A DNA stretch of 64,000 nt from Streptomyces sp. CGMCC 4.7035 (GTDB taxonomy: Bacteria; Actinomycetota; Actinomycetes; Streptomycetales; Streptomycetaceae). Both the position numbers and the translations under genes were made by a program. Under the pieces are notes generated by a model that searched no databases, had not been told where the DNA came from, and saw only the letters and a list, made by a program, of their open reading frames with translations. The stretch covers positions 1,674,001 to 1,738,000 of the forward strand of contig NZ_CP134053.1 of assembly GCF_031583065.1 (NCBI RefSeq). Direction: 5' to 3'. The number at the start of each line of letters is the position of its first letter. The first letter of the stretch is position 1. Positions 17,651 through 25,715 of this stretch are shown piece after piece.

Positions 17651-18448
17651 CTAGTAGGTGTTCCTCTCGACCGTCGACCAGAAGTTCTCGACGATGCGGT
17701 CGAGGTAGTCGCGGCCGGCCTCGTCGGCGTCGGCCGCGGCCGACGAGGCGCCCCAGTCGAGCGTGGGGACCATGGGCGCCATCTGCCCCTGGTAGTCGGC
17801 GTGCATCTCCTCCAGGACGTCCTCCAGGAGCCGCCGGCCCAGGGGCAGCAGTTTGCCGACCGGGCGGACGTACCCCTGCCAGCGGGTGGTGACCGCACTG
17901 CGCAGCAGCTCTCCGAGTCTTCCGTCGCGGCCGGTCACGGTGATGAAGTCGGGCAAGGACAGGTCGAGTACCTGGGCCAGGGCGGCGGACTGGCGGTCGT
18001 TGCCCCGCCACTCGGCCGCGTCCTCCATCCGTGCGTAGGCGAGGAGTTCGATCCCGACGGCGCGCGCCACCTCGTCCGCCGCGAGCCCGCGCGCGATCCG
18101 GTGCTCGCGCAGCGTGCGCGGCGCACCGATGAGTTCGCCCGGGGAACACCACAACACACCGGCGAGCGCGGTGAGTTCGGGAGCGCTCGGGGCGACGGTC
18201 CCGCGCTCCCAGTCGATCACGAGGCCGGGGGTGACGTGGGGGAGCCCGTACGAGGAGCGCATGCCGTAGGCGACGTGCTCGGGCGCCATACCGAGGGCGG
18301 CACGCAGACTGCGGGCGGCCGGTGCGTTGAACGGCGGGGTGGGCGGGGTGGGCTGCTGAGCCTGCGGTCGTTGCACGCGCACAAGGTATGGGGACGGGGC
18401 TGCCGTGACTACGATCTGTTCGGCCACAATCACGGATTGTAGGAACAT
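17651..18448 (-). CDS. Helix-turn-helix (XRE-like) regulatory protein
   Basis: This 265-residue protein carries two HTH-like segments. The first, about 48-105, contains the stretch VIDWERGTVAPSAPELTALA. The second, about 110-160, contains LREHRIARGLAADEVARAVG. This resembles Streptomyces XRE-type DNA-binding proteins. The C-terminal 100 residues are helical and lack a known domain. It converges on pfkA with 36 bases between the stops. The start is uncertain: the ATG at 18448 is the longest choice and internal GTG codons are possible. Targets are unknown. Confidence 0.7.
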   Translation of the reverse strand: MFLQSVIVAEQIVVTAAPSPYLVRVQRPQAQQPTPPTPPFNAPAARSLRAALGMAPEHVAYGMRSSYGLPHVTPGLVIDWERGTVAPSAPELTALAGVLWCSPGELIGAPRTLREHRIARGLAADEVARAVGIELLAYARMEDAAEWRGNDRQSAALAQVLDLSLPDFITVTGRDGRLGELLRSAVTTRWQGYVRPVGKLLPLGRRLLEDVLEEMHADYQGQMAPMVPTLDWGASSAAADADEAGRDYLDRIVENFWSTVERNTY

Positions 18449-18765
18449 ACGGTTTCGGTCGTGGGTGGTTTAAACCGCGACGATCGCCCGCGGTGCCGGT
18501 GAGCGGTGTGCGGACGCCCCACCAGGATGCCGCCGAGCAGCCCTTCGCCCGGGATCACCAGGACTTCGGAGGAGCGGCCGGTATCGCTCGGCACTCGCCG
18601 AGGGAGCCGGGGAGTGCGGTCCGCTGCCGGTTTTGGCCGATAACGCATCCCTCCCGGAGGGGCAACGCGTCCCTCCCGGAGGGGCGGCAACGCGTCCGTC
18701 CCGGAGAGGCGGCCGTGGAACTTGCCGCCCGCTACGGGCCCCCGGCGGGCGGCGACGGTCTGCGC
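18449..18765. other. Gene-free interval with palindromic tandem repeats
   Basis: No gene is supported. Three 22-base repeats lie at 18642-18663, 18664-18685 and 18689-18710, each holding the dyad CCTCCCGGAGG or a one-base variant. They sit about 55 bases past the stop of the minus-strand response regulator. They could be tandem weak terminators or a mobile repeat. Confidence 0.6.
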
Positions 18766-19458
18766 CTACCGCCCCCGCTCGGCCCCCCGAACCCACCGGT
18801 ACACCAACTCGGGCCGCCCCACCTGCCCGTACAACGGGCTGCGCCCGGCCCTCCCCGCCTCCACCAGGTGCTCCAGATACCGCCGGGCCGTGATCCGTGA
18901 AATCCCCACCGCCTCCGCGACCCCGGCGGCCGTGAGCCCCTCCGCGCACTCCCGCAACGCGCCCGTCACCCGCTCCAGCGTCGGCGCGCTCAACCCCTTG
19001 GGCAGCGCCGCCGGACCGGGCGCCCGCAGCGCGGCCAGCGCCCGGTCGACCTCGTCCTGGCCGCTGGCCTCGCCCACGGCCGCGTGGAACTCCGCGTACC
19101 GCACCAGCCGGTCCCGCAGCGTCGCGAAAGTGAACGGCTTCAGCACGTACTGCACGACTCCCAGCGAGACGCCCTCCCGGACCACCGCCAGATCCCGCGC
19201 CGACGTCACCGCGATCACGTCCGCGTGGTAGCCGGCCGCCCGCAGCGAGCGCGCCAGTTGCAGGCCGTGCACGTCCGGCAGGTGCAGGTCCAGCAACAGC
19301 AGATCCACCTGCGTACGCTCCAGCGCCCGCCGCGCCTCCGCGCCCGTGTGCGCCTTGCCGACCGCCGTGAAGCCCGGCACCCGGCCGACGTACATCACAT
19401 GTGCGTCGGCGGCGACAGGATCGTCCTCAACGACGAGTACGCGGATGGGATCGGTCAT
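18766..19458 (-). CDS. Response regulator of the DctR/CitB type
   Basis: This 230-residue regulator has a receiver domain at about 1-120, with the acidic pocket VVEDD, the phosphoacceptor Asp in LLLLDLHLPDVHG, the VTS threonine or serine, and the LKPF lysine. A C-terminal winged-helix-like domain (about 165-225, LTAAGVAEAVGISRITARRYLEHL) binds DNA. It pairs with the adjacent sensor kinase, and the divergent dctA transporter gene nearby suggests control of C4-dicarboxylate uptake. Its ATG overlaps the stop of an upstream 15-codon mini-ORF (ATGA), with AGGTGACGC as the site. Confidence 0.93.
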   Translation of the reverse strand: MTDPIRVLVVEDDPVAADAHVMYVGRVPGFTAVGKAHTGAEARRALERTQVDLLLLDLHLPDVHGLQLARSLRAAGYHADVIAVTSARDLAVVREGVSLGVVQYVLKPFTFATLRDRLVRYAEFHAAVGEASGQDEVDRALAALRAPGPAALPKGLSAPTLERVTGALRECAEGLTAAGVAEAVGISRITARRYLEHLVEAGRAGRSPLYGQVGRPELVYRWVRGAERGR

Positions 19459-19502
19459 GCGTCACCTCCAGGCGCGGCGGACGCGACACGGATGCGGCTC
19501 AT
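19455..19502 (-). CDS. 15-codon mini-ORF 2 between kinase and regulator
   Basis: An ATG at 19502 begins MSRIRVASAAPGGDA and ends at a TGA overlapping the response-regulator ATG. It starts at the ATGA overlap of the preceding mini-ORF and carries its own GGAGGTGACGC for the next gene. It is nearly identical to mini-ORF 1. It probably arose by tandem duplication of a 44-base coupling segment. Translation is plausible but unproven. Confidence 0.45.
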   Translation of the reverse strand: MSRIRVASAAPGGDA

Positions 19503-19544
19503 GCGTCACCTCCAGGCGCGGCGGACGCGACACGGGCGCGGCTC
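19457..19544. repeat. 44-bp tandem duplication in the kinase-regulator junction
   Basis: Two adjacent 44-base units (19457-19500 and 19501-19544) differ at two positions. Each has, read on the minus strand, a GGAGGTGACGC site and an ATGA stop/start overlap. A partial third unit continues into the kinase end. Confidence 0.85.
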
Positions 19545-19546
19545 AT
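19499..19546 (-). CDS. 15-codon mini-ORF 1 between kinase and regulator
   Basis: An ATG at 19546 overlaps the sensor kinase TGA (ATGA) and encodes MSRARVASAAPGGDA, differing from mini-ORF 2 at one residue. Its TGA overlaps the mini-ORF 2 ATG. GGAGGTGACGT precedes it inside the kinase end. Confidence 0.45.
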   Translation of the reverse strand: MSRARVASAAPGGDA

Positions 19547-21210
19547 ACGTCACCTCCGGACAGGACGGCCCCGGTCTCCGGCGACGTCGGCTCTGCCGGA
19601 GCGGCGGCCCCCACCGTAGGCAACGGCACCCGCGCCGCGAACTCCGCCCCACCCCCGGCCGCCTCCGACACGGTCAGCGTGCCCTCGTGGCGGCGCACCG
19701 TCTGGCGGACCAGGGCGAGGCCCAGGCCGCGGCCGCCGGGGCCGGTGGCCGGCTTCGTCGACCAGCCGCGTTCGAACACCGCCTCCGCGTGCGCGGGATC
19801 CACCCCGGCACCCGAGTCCGACACCCGCAGGACCAGTTCCGCACCCTCCGTGTACGCCGTCACCGTCACCCGGGCTCCCACCGAGCCCTGCGCCGCGTCG
19901 ACCGCGTTGTCTATCAGGTTCCCGAGGATGGTGACCAGGTCCCTGGCCGGGAGCGACGGAGGCAGCAGGCCGTCGTCGATGCTGCTCTCCTCCGACACCA
20001 CCAGCTCGACGCCCCGCTCGTTCGCCTGGGCCGCCTTGCCCAGCAGCAGGGCCGCGAGCACCGGTTCGCTGACCGCCGCGACCATCTGGTCCGTCAGGGC
20101 CTGCGCCAGTTCCAGTTCGGCCGTGGCGAACTCGACCGCCTCGTCCGCGCGGCCCAGCTCGATCAGCGAGACGACGGTGTGCAGGCGGTTCGCCGCCTCG
20201 TGCGCCTGGGAGCGCAGCGCCTGGGTGAAGCCGCGCTCCGAGTTCAGCTCGCCCATCAGGGACTGGAGCTCGGTCACGTCGCGGAGCGTCACCACCGTGC
20301 CCCGGCGTTCGCCGCCGGAGACCGGCGAGGTGTTCACCACCAGCACGCGCGTCGCCGTCAGGTGGACCTCGTCCATCCGGGGTTCGGAGGACAGCAGCAC
20401 GCCCGTCAGCGGAGCCGGCAGGCCCAGGTCCGCCACCGAGCGGCCCACCACCTCGCCCGTCACCCCCAGCAGCTCACGGCCACCGTCGTTGATCAGCGCG
20501 ACCCGGAACTGGCCGTCCAGCATCAGCAGGCCCTCGCGCACGGCGTGCAGCGCGGCCTGGTGGTAGTCGTGCATGCGGCTCAGCTCGGTCGCGTTCATGC
20601 CGTGCGTGGAACGGCGCAGCCGGCCGTTGATCACGTAGGTGCCGATCGCGCCCAGCACCAGGGCGCCCCCGGCCACCTCGATCAGTGCGGTCACCTGGTC
20701 CTGGACCCGCGCGGTGATCGCCTCCACCTTGATGCCCGCGCTCACCAGGCCGATCACATGGCCGCCGTCCTTGATGGGGGTGACCGCGCGGACGGACGGC
20801 CCGAGCGTGCCGGTGTAGGTCTCGGTGAAGGTCTCGCCGTTCTGGGCGCGGGAGATATTGCCGAGGAACCGTTTCCCGATCTGCTTCTTGTCGGGGTGGG
20901 TCCAGCGGATGCCCTGCGGATTCATGATCGTGACGAAGTCGACGCCCGTGTCGTGCTGCACCCGGAGCGCGTACGGCTGCAACCGGGCCGTCGGCTCGGC
21001 GCTGCCGATCGCCTGCCGTACCGAGGGCGCGTCGGCGACCGAACGGGCCACCGCCGTGGCCTGGCGGCCCGCCGCCTCCTGGGCCTGGCTGCGGTCGCTG
21101 ACGTACGTGAACAGCGCGTAGCCGGCGACGAGCACCGCGATCAGCACGGCCTGCATTCCGAAGAGCTGGCCGGCCAGGCTGCGGGGTCTCCAGAGGCGGG
21201 GTACGCGCAT
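19543..21210 (-). CDS. Sensor histidine kinase, DcuS/CitA/DctB type
   Basis: This 555-residue membrane kinase has two membrane helices (about 15-38 and 180-203) flanking an extracytoplasmic Cache/PAS-like sensor domain (about 40-178, with VDFVTIMNPQGIRWTHPD and TGTLGPSVRAVTPI). A cytoplasmic PAS domain follows (about 220-325), then the dimerisation helix with the phosphoacceptor His in SQAHEAANRLHTVVSLIELG. The ATPase domain has LGNLIDNAVDAA, DSGAGV and GRGLGLALV. The ATG at 21210 begins MRVPRLWRPRSLAGQL; the long upstream frame is antisense to dctA. The nearby dctA and the sensor type suggest that it senses dicarboxylates such as fumarate or succinate. Confidence 0.93.
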   Translation of the reverse strand: MRVPRLWRPRSLAGQLFGMQAVLIAVLVAGYALFTYVSDRSQAQEAAGRQATAVARSVADAPSVRQAIGSAEPTARLQPYALRVQHDTGVDFVTIMNPQGIRWTHPDKKQIGKRFLGNISRAQNGETFTETYTGTLGPSVRAVTPIKDGGHVIGLVSAGIKVEAITARVQDQVTALIEVAGGALVLGAIGTYVINGRLRRSTHGMNATELSRMHDYHQAALHAVREGLLMLDGQFRVALINDGGRELLGVTGEVVGRSVADLGLPAPLTGVLLSSEPRMDEVHLTATRVLVVNTSPVSGGERRGTVVTLRDVTELQSLMGELNSERGFTQALRSQAHEAANRLHTVVSLIELGRADEAVEFATAELELAQALTDQMVAAVSEPVLAALLLGKAAQANERGVELVVSEESSIDDGLLPPSLPARDLVTILGNLIDNAVDAAQGSVGARVTVTAYTEGAELVLRVSDSGAGVDPAHAEAVFERGWSTKPATGPGGRGLGLALVRQTVRRHEGTLTVSEAAGGGAEFAARVPLPTVGAAAPAEPTSPETGAVLSGGDV

Positions 21211-21408
21211 GGGTTCAGTCTGCCTCCCCGGATAAGCGTGAACTAAATGAACGGAAGGGTGACCGCCCTCACAGGCCGGGAGATAGTCACCGCATCCCGG
21301 GACGCAGTTCCGGGCCTCGACCCGGGAGCCTCTCCCTCCCGGACCCCCGATTCCCCCGGACGTGAGCCGCACGCCGGTGATGCCGACGAAGACGTCAAGG
21401 AGGCAGCC
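21211..21408. promoter_or_regulatory. Divergent control region between sensor kinase and dctA
   Basis: These 198 bases separate the kinase and transporter starts. CCCGGGA occurs at 21296-21302, a near-mirror TTCCGGG at 21308-21314, and CCCGGGA again at 21321-21327. These are candidate half-sites for the response regulator. Confidence 0.35.
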
Positions 21409-22788
21409 GTGACGACGACGGCACCTGCCGCACCCGCCGCGAAGCGGGATCGCACCCACTACCTCTACATAGCAGTGATCATCGCGGTGGCGCTCGGCAT
21501 CGCCGTGGGTCTGATCTGGCCCGACGCCGGGGTCGAGCTCAAGCCCCTCGGCACCGGCTTCGTGAACCTGATCAAGATGATGATCTCGCCGATCATCTTC
21601 TGCACGATCGTGCTGGGCATCGGCTCGGTACGGAAGGCCGCCAAGGTCGGCGCCGTCGGCGGTATCGCGCTCGGCTACTTCCTGACGATGTCCCTGGTCG
21701 CGCTCAGCATCGGCCTGGTCGTCGGAAACATCCTGCACCCGGGCGACGGCCTGCACCTGACGAACGCGATCAAGCAGGCGGGCCACGCCCAGGTGTCGCC
21801 CGAGGCGCTGCCCCCGGTCGACTTCGTGCTCTCGATCATCCCGACGACCTTTGTCTCCGCCTTCACCGAGGGCCAGGTCCTGCAGACCCTCCTCATCGCG
21901 CTCCTCGCCGGGTTCGCGCTGCAGGCGATGGGCTCGGTCGGCCAGCCCGTACTGCGCGGCATCGAGCACATCCAGCGGCTCGTCTTCCGCATCCTCGCCA
22001 TGGTGATGTGGGCCGCCCCGATCGGTGCCTTCGGCGCCATCGCCGCCGTCGTGGGTTCGGCCGGTCTGGACGCGCTCAAGAGCCTCGCCGTGCTGATGCT
22101 CGGCTTCTACGTCACCTGCGTCCTGTTCGTCTTCATCGTGCTCGGCGCTCTGCTGCGCGTCGTCGCGGGCCTGAACATCTTCACGCTCTTCAAGTACCTG
22201 AGCCGTGAGTTCCTGCTGATCCTGTCCACCTCCTCCTCCGAGTCCGCGCTGCCGCGCCTCATCGCGAAGATGGAGCACCTGGGCGTCAGCAAGCCGGTGG
22301 TCGGCATCACCGTCCCGACCGGCTACTCCTTCAACCTCGACGGCACGATGATCTACATGACCATGGCGTCGCTCTACATCGCCGACGCCCTGGGTACGCC
22401 GATGTCCATCGGCGAGCAGATCCCGCTGCTGCTCTTCCTGCTGCTGGCCTCCAAGGGCGCGGCCGGCGTCAGCGGTGCCGGTATGGCCACGCTGGCCGGC
22501 GGTCTGCAGTCCCACAAGCCCGCGCTGGTCGACGGTGTCGGCCTGATCGTCGGCATCGACCGCTTCATGAGCGAGGCCCGCGCCCTGACCAACTTCGCGG
22601 GCAACTCCGTGGCCACCGTCCTGGTCGGCACCTGGACGAAGGAGATCGACAAGGAGCGCGTGCGGCGGGTGCTCGCGGGCGAGCTGCCCTTCGACGAGAC
22701 GACCCTGCTGGACGAGAACCAGTCGGCGGTTCCCGCCGAGGCCGAGGTGCCGGGGCAGGGTGGCGAGAAGGAGCTCGCCAAGGCGTAG
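21409..22788 (+). CDS. dctA: Dicarboxylate:cation symporter (DAACS family)
   Basis: This 459-residue membrane transporter imports C4-dicarboxylates (or acidic amino acids) with cations. Family signatures are the re-entrant loop TSSSESALPRLIAKME, the GYSFNLDGTMIYMTMASLYI helix, GAAGVSGAGMATLAGG and DRFMSEARALTNFAGNSVAT. About eight membrane helices are visible. The GTG at 21409 is chosen for AAGGAGG six bases upstream; the frame stays open to 21247 without a site. Divergence from a DctB-type kinase supports dicarboxylates as the substrate. Confidence 0.94.
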   Translation: MTTTAPAAPAAKRDRTHYLYIAVIIAVALGIAVGLIWPDAGVELKPLGTGFVNLIKMMISPIIFCTIVLGIGSVRKAAKVGAVGGIALGYFLTMSLVALSIGLVVGNILHPGDGLHLTNAIKQAGHAQVSPEALPPVDFVLSIIPTTFVSAFTEGQVLQTLLIALLAGFALQAMGSVGQPVLRGIEHIQRLVFRILAMVMWAAPIGAFGAIAAVVGSAGLDALKSLAVLMLGFYVTCVLFVFIVLGALLRVVAGLNIFTLFKYLSREFLLILSTSSSESALPRLIAKMEHLGVSKPVVGITVPTGYSFNLDGTMIYMTMASLYIADALGTPMSIGEQIPLLLFLLLASKGAAGVSGAGMATLAGGLQSHKPALVDGVGLIVGIDRFMSEARALTNFAGNSVATVLVGTWTKEIDKERVRRVLAGELPFDETTLLDENQSAVPAEAEVPGQGGEKELAKA

Positions 22789-22829
22789 ACGCTGCGCTGC
22801 GTCTGCCCAGGCGCTGCGCTGCGTCTGCC
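22787..22829. repeat. Direct repeat at the dctA 3' end
   Basis: CGCTGCGCTGCGTCTGCC occurs at 22790-22807 and 22812-22829. The first copy also forms the dyad AGACGC-N6-GCGTCT with the dctA stop region. This gap to 23127 otherwise holds GC-rich hairpins (GCGCCCC-TTC-GGGGCGC) and the terminator; no gene is seen. Confidence 0.6.
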
Positions 22830-23047
22830 GGGTGAGGCGGGTCGCAGGCTGCGGGCCGGTTTGTGGCTGGTCGCGCCCACGCGGCGGAGCCGCATATCGA
22901 TACGGCCCCGCGCCCCTTCGGGGCGCGGCCCCTCGCCGGCCTGCGCCCCTTCGGGGACGCGGCCCCCTCGCCGGACGTCCGGCCCCGCCTGAACCGGGGC
23001 CGGGCGTCCGGTGCAACAAAGGAACCTGGGCCGGGCGCCCGGGACGT

Positions 23048-23105
23048 AAAAAGAACGCCGAGCGGTCGAGCCTCCCCCCGTGGGCCCGGCCGCTCGGTTC
23101 TTTTG
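23048..23105. terminator. Bidirectional terminator between dctA and tetR
   Basis: AAAAAGAAC...CCGAGCGGTCG pairs with CGGCCGCTCGGTTCTTTT, with A- and T-runs at the two ends. It suits both converging genes. Confidence 0.8.
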
Positions 23106-23127
23106 TGTGTTCGGAAGCTGCCGGATC

Positions 23128-23745
23128 TCAGTCGGTCAGCTTCGCCACCAGTTCGGTGGCCCGGGAGGCGGGTACGCCCGCTGCGGTCAGCAGTGTGACC
23201 GCAGCGGAGCGGCCCGCCTCGGATGCTGTCAGCAGGCCGTCGTTCACCGCCTCCATCAGCGCGAACAGCATCTGTTCGTGCACGGTCGCCAGCGCCTGCG
23301 GCGGCAGCGGCGAGGTGAACACGCCCTGCTCCAGACCGCGCGCCAGGACCCCGGCACAGGCCTCGCGGACCGGTGCCAGACGGTCGCGGATGCCCTGCAC
23401 GGTGACGCTGCGCTGGGCCAGCGCGACCAGGATCCGGTAGCGGTCGGCGACCTCCCACACCGCCAGCGTCGAGCGGGCCACCGCCTCCGCCGGGTCCGCG
23501 ACGCCCTCGCGGCCCGCCGCGTGCGCGGCCACGACCGCCTCCACCGCACCGTCGACGAGCGTGCCGATCAGCGCCTCACGGCTCGGGAAATGCCCGTACA
23601 CCGTGCGTCGTACGACGCCGGCGGCGCGGGCGATCTGGTCCATGGACGCATCCGGGTCGCGCAGCAGTTCGGCGAGCGCGACCTCCAGGATGCGGCGGCG
23701 GTTGGCGTCGGCGCGGCTGGGGCTACCCGTGGTCATGACTGCCAT
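23128..23745 (-). CDS. TetR-family repressor of the adjacent MFS pump
   Basis: This 205-residue regulator has an N-terminal HTH (about 15-60, SMDQIARAAGVVRRTVYGHF) and a helical ligand-binding C-terminus. The start is taken as the ATG at 23745, with GGAGGG nine bases upstream. The longer frame to 23829 would run through two of the three operator palindromes and lacks a site. The gene is divergent from an EmrB/QacA-type exporter and three near-identical dyads lie between them, the usual layout of a self-regulated efflux repressor. Confidence 0.92.
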   Translation of the reverse strand: MAVMTTGSPSRADANRRRILEVALAELLRDPDASMDQIARAAGVVRRTVYGHFPSREALIGTLVDGAVEAVVAAHAAGREGVADPAEAVARSTLAVWEVADRYRILVALAQRSVTVQGIRDRLAPVREACAGVLARGLEQGVFTSPLPPQALATVHEQMLFALMEAVNDGLLTASEAGRSAAVTLLTAAGVPASRATELVAKLTD

Positions 23746-23801
23746 TCTGCACGGCCCTCCGGCACCTCCGTATGCCTCCACGGGGCCTTCACCTCCTTCG
23801 T

Positions 23802-23864
23802 TTGCACATTGCTGTGCAAGGACGTACATTGCACATCGTTGTGCAGTTGCACGCTAGTGTGCAA
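23802..23864. promoter_or_regulatory. Three tandem TTGCAC-N6-GTGCAA operators
   Basis: TTGCACATTGCTGTGCAA (23802-23819), TTGCACATCGTTGTGCAG (23829-23846) and TTGCACGCTAGTGTGCAA (23847-23864) are 18-base dyads between the divergent tetR and MFS genes. Sites two and three abut; sites one and two start 27 bases apart. They are very probably TetR operators covering both promoters. Confidence 0.8.
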
Positions 23865-23935
23865 GTCGGATGTCGTGGTGGACGCCGCGGTGGGTGCCGT
23901 GGTGGACGCCTCGGGGGAGAGGAAGGCCCGTACCC

Positions 23936-25612
23936 ATGCGTCTCGTCATGAACGAACCGGTCGAGGGGATGGACCGGCCCTATGCCCGGCGCTGGTGGGC
24001 GCTGCTCGTGCTCTGTCTGAGCCTGCTGATCATCGTGATGGCGAACACCGCCCTCACCGTCGCCGCGCCCGACATGACCGAGGACCTCGGTCTGTCCAGC
24101 GCCGACCTCCAGTGGGTCATCGACGGCTACACCGTCCCGTACGCGGCGCTGATGCTGCTGCTCGGCGCGATCGGCGACAAGTACAGCCGCCGTGGCGCGC
24201 TCGTGCTCGGGCTCGTCGTCTTCGGGGGTGGGGCGGTCTCCGGCTACCTCGCCGACAGCTCCACGGCGGTCATCGCGGCCCGCGCCGTGATGGGCGTCGG
24301 CGCCGCGCTGATCATGCCCGCCACGCTCTCCCTCCTCGCCGCGACCTTCCCGCGCGCCGAACGCGCCAAGGCGATCACCCTGTGGACCGCCACCGCCGGG
24401 CTCGCCATCGCGGCCGGGCCGCTGGTCGCCGGCGCCCTGCTGGAGCACCACGGCTGGTCGTCCACGTTCCTGATCAACGTGCCGATCGCCGCCGTCGCGA
24501 TCGTCGGCGCCTTCGTCCTCGTCCCGCCGTCCAGGGCCGGCCACCACGACCGGATCGACCACGTCGGCGGACTGCTGTCGGTCGTCTGGACCGGCTCGCT
24601 CGTCTACATGATCATCGAGGGCCCGCACTTCGGCTGGGGCGCCAAGGCGATCACGGCCGCCGTCGTCGCGGGCGCGGGGCTGGTGGCCTTCGTCCTGTGG
24701 GAGCTGCGCCACCCGCGCCCGGTCCTGGACGTGCGCCGCTTCGCGCACCGCCGGTTCGCGGGTTCCAACCTCGCCGTCGCGCTGTTCTTCCTCGCGGTCT
24801 TCGGCGCCTTCTACTTCCTCACCCAGCACCTCCAGTTCGTCCTGGGCTACGACGCCCTGGAGACCGGAGTGCGGATGCTGCCGCTCGCCGGGGCGGTGTT
24901 CGTGGGCTCGGCGCTGACCGGGTACCTCACCCCGCGCATCGGCATGAAGATCACGGTGACCGCGGGCATGGTCGGCGGCACGGCGGCGCTCGCGCTGCTC
25001 ACCCGGGTCGACTCCGGATCCTCCTACGGCGACTTCGTGCTGCCCCTGGTGATCCTGGGCCTGGCGATCGGGCTCGCGCTCTCGCCCTGCACGGACGCGA
25101 TCATGGGGGCGTTCCCGGAGTCCGAACTGGGCGTCGGCGGCGCGGTGAACGACACCTCCCTCGAACTCGGCGGCTCGCTCGGCATCGCCCTCCTCGGCTC
25201 CGTGCTGGCGAGCTCGTACTCCTCGCACCTGACGGACGCCACCGCGGGCAGCAAGCTCCCGGCGAACGCGCTGGACACCGCGCAGGACTCGGTCGGCGCC
25301 GGATACGCGGTGGCGCAGGGCATCGGCGACAAGGCCAGGCAGCTCGCCGAGCAGGCCGCGCACGCGCCGAGCGCCCAGCAGGCCGCGCAGCTCAAGGCGC
25401 AGGCCGACCAGCTGGCCCAGGGCGCACGGCAGATGGCCGACGCGGTCGGCTCGTCCTTCGCGGACGCGGTCGCGCACACCAGCCTGGTGGGCGCGGTGAT
25501 CCTCGGCATCGGCACCGTGCTGGTCGCAGTGCTGCTGCCGCGCAAGGCACGCCCGGCCGAGGCCGAGGAGCGGGCCGAGGAGCGGGAGCTCGTGACCACC
25601 GCTCCACACTGA
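23936..25612 (+). CDS. MFS drug exporter, DHA2 (EmrB/QacA) family
   Basis: This transporter of about 558 residues has 14 predicted membrane helices. Family motifs are LQWVIDGYTVPYAALMLLLG (end of TM1 region to TM2), GDKYSRRGALVLG (motif A) and GLAIAAGPLVAGALLEHHGW (motif C, antiporter). It likely exports hydrophobic drugs by proton exchange. An Ala/Gln-rich extracytoplasmic loop (about 425-520, KLPANALDTAQDSVG onward) precedes the last helix. The start at 23936 follows GAGAGGAAGG; a second ATG lies four codons later. It is controlled by the divergent TetR. Confidence 0.9.
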   Translation: MRLVMNEPVEGMDRPYARRWWALLVLCLSLLIIVMANTALTVAAPDMTEDLGLSSADLQWVIDGYTVPYAALMLLLGAIGDKYSRRGALVLGLVVFGGGAVSGYLADSSTAVIAARAVMGVGAALIMPATLSLLAATFPRAERAKAITLWTATAGLAIAAGPLVAGALLEHHGWSSTFLINVPIAAVAIVGAFVLVPPSRAGHHDRIDHVGGLLSVVWTGSLVYMIIEGPHFGWGAKAITAAVVAGAGLVAFVLWELRHPRPVLDVRRFAHRRFAGSNLAVALFFLAVFGAFYFLTQHLQFVLGYDALETGVRMLPLAGAVFVGSALTGYLTPRIGMKITVTAGMVGGTAALALLTRVDSGSSYGDFVLPLVILGLAIGLALSPCTDAIMGAFPESELGVGGAVNDTSLELGGSLGIALLGSVLASSYSSHLTDATAGSKLPANALDTAQDSVGAGYAVAQGIGDKARQLAEQAAHAPSAQQAAQLKAQADQLAQGARQMADAVGSSFADAVAHTSLVGAVILGIGTVLVAVLLPRKARPAEAEERAEERELVTTAPH

Positions 25613-25665
25613 GCTCCCGCGGAACCCCGCCCCCTTCCCCTGCGTCTGGCAGGACATGCACTACC

Positions 25666-25694
25666 GTGCCGTGCCGGATCAACCGGCACGGCAC
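25666..25694 (+). terminator. Perfect 12-bp hairpin after the MFS gene
   Basis: GTGCCGTGCCGG and CCGGCACGGCAC flank a 5-base loop, 53 bases after the stop. No strong T-run follows. It sits 21 bases before the next ATG, so it could also shape that gene's leader. Confidence 0.55.
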
Positions 25695-25715
25695 CTTCGC
25701 GGAAGGCACGGGGGC

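Noticed and set aside
18642..18710. CRISPR array
   Set aside because: Repeats abut with no unique spacers of proper length, and there are no cas genes.
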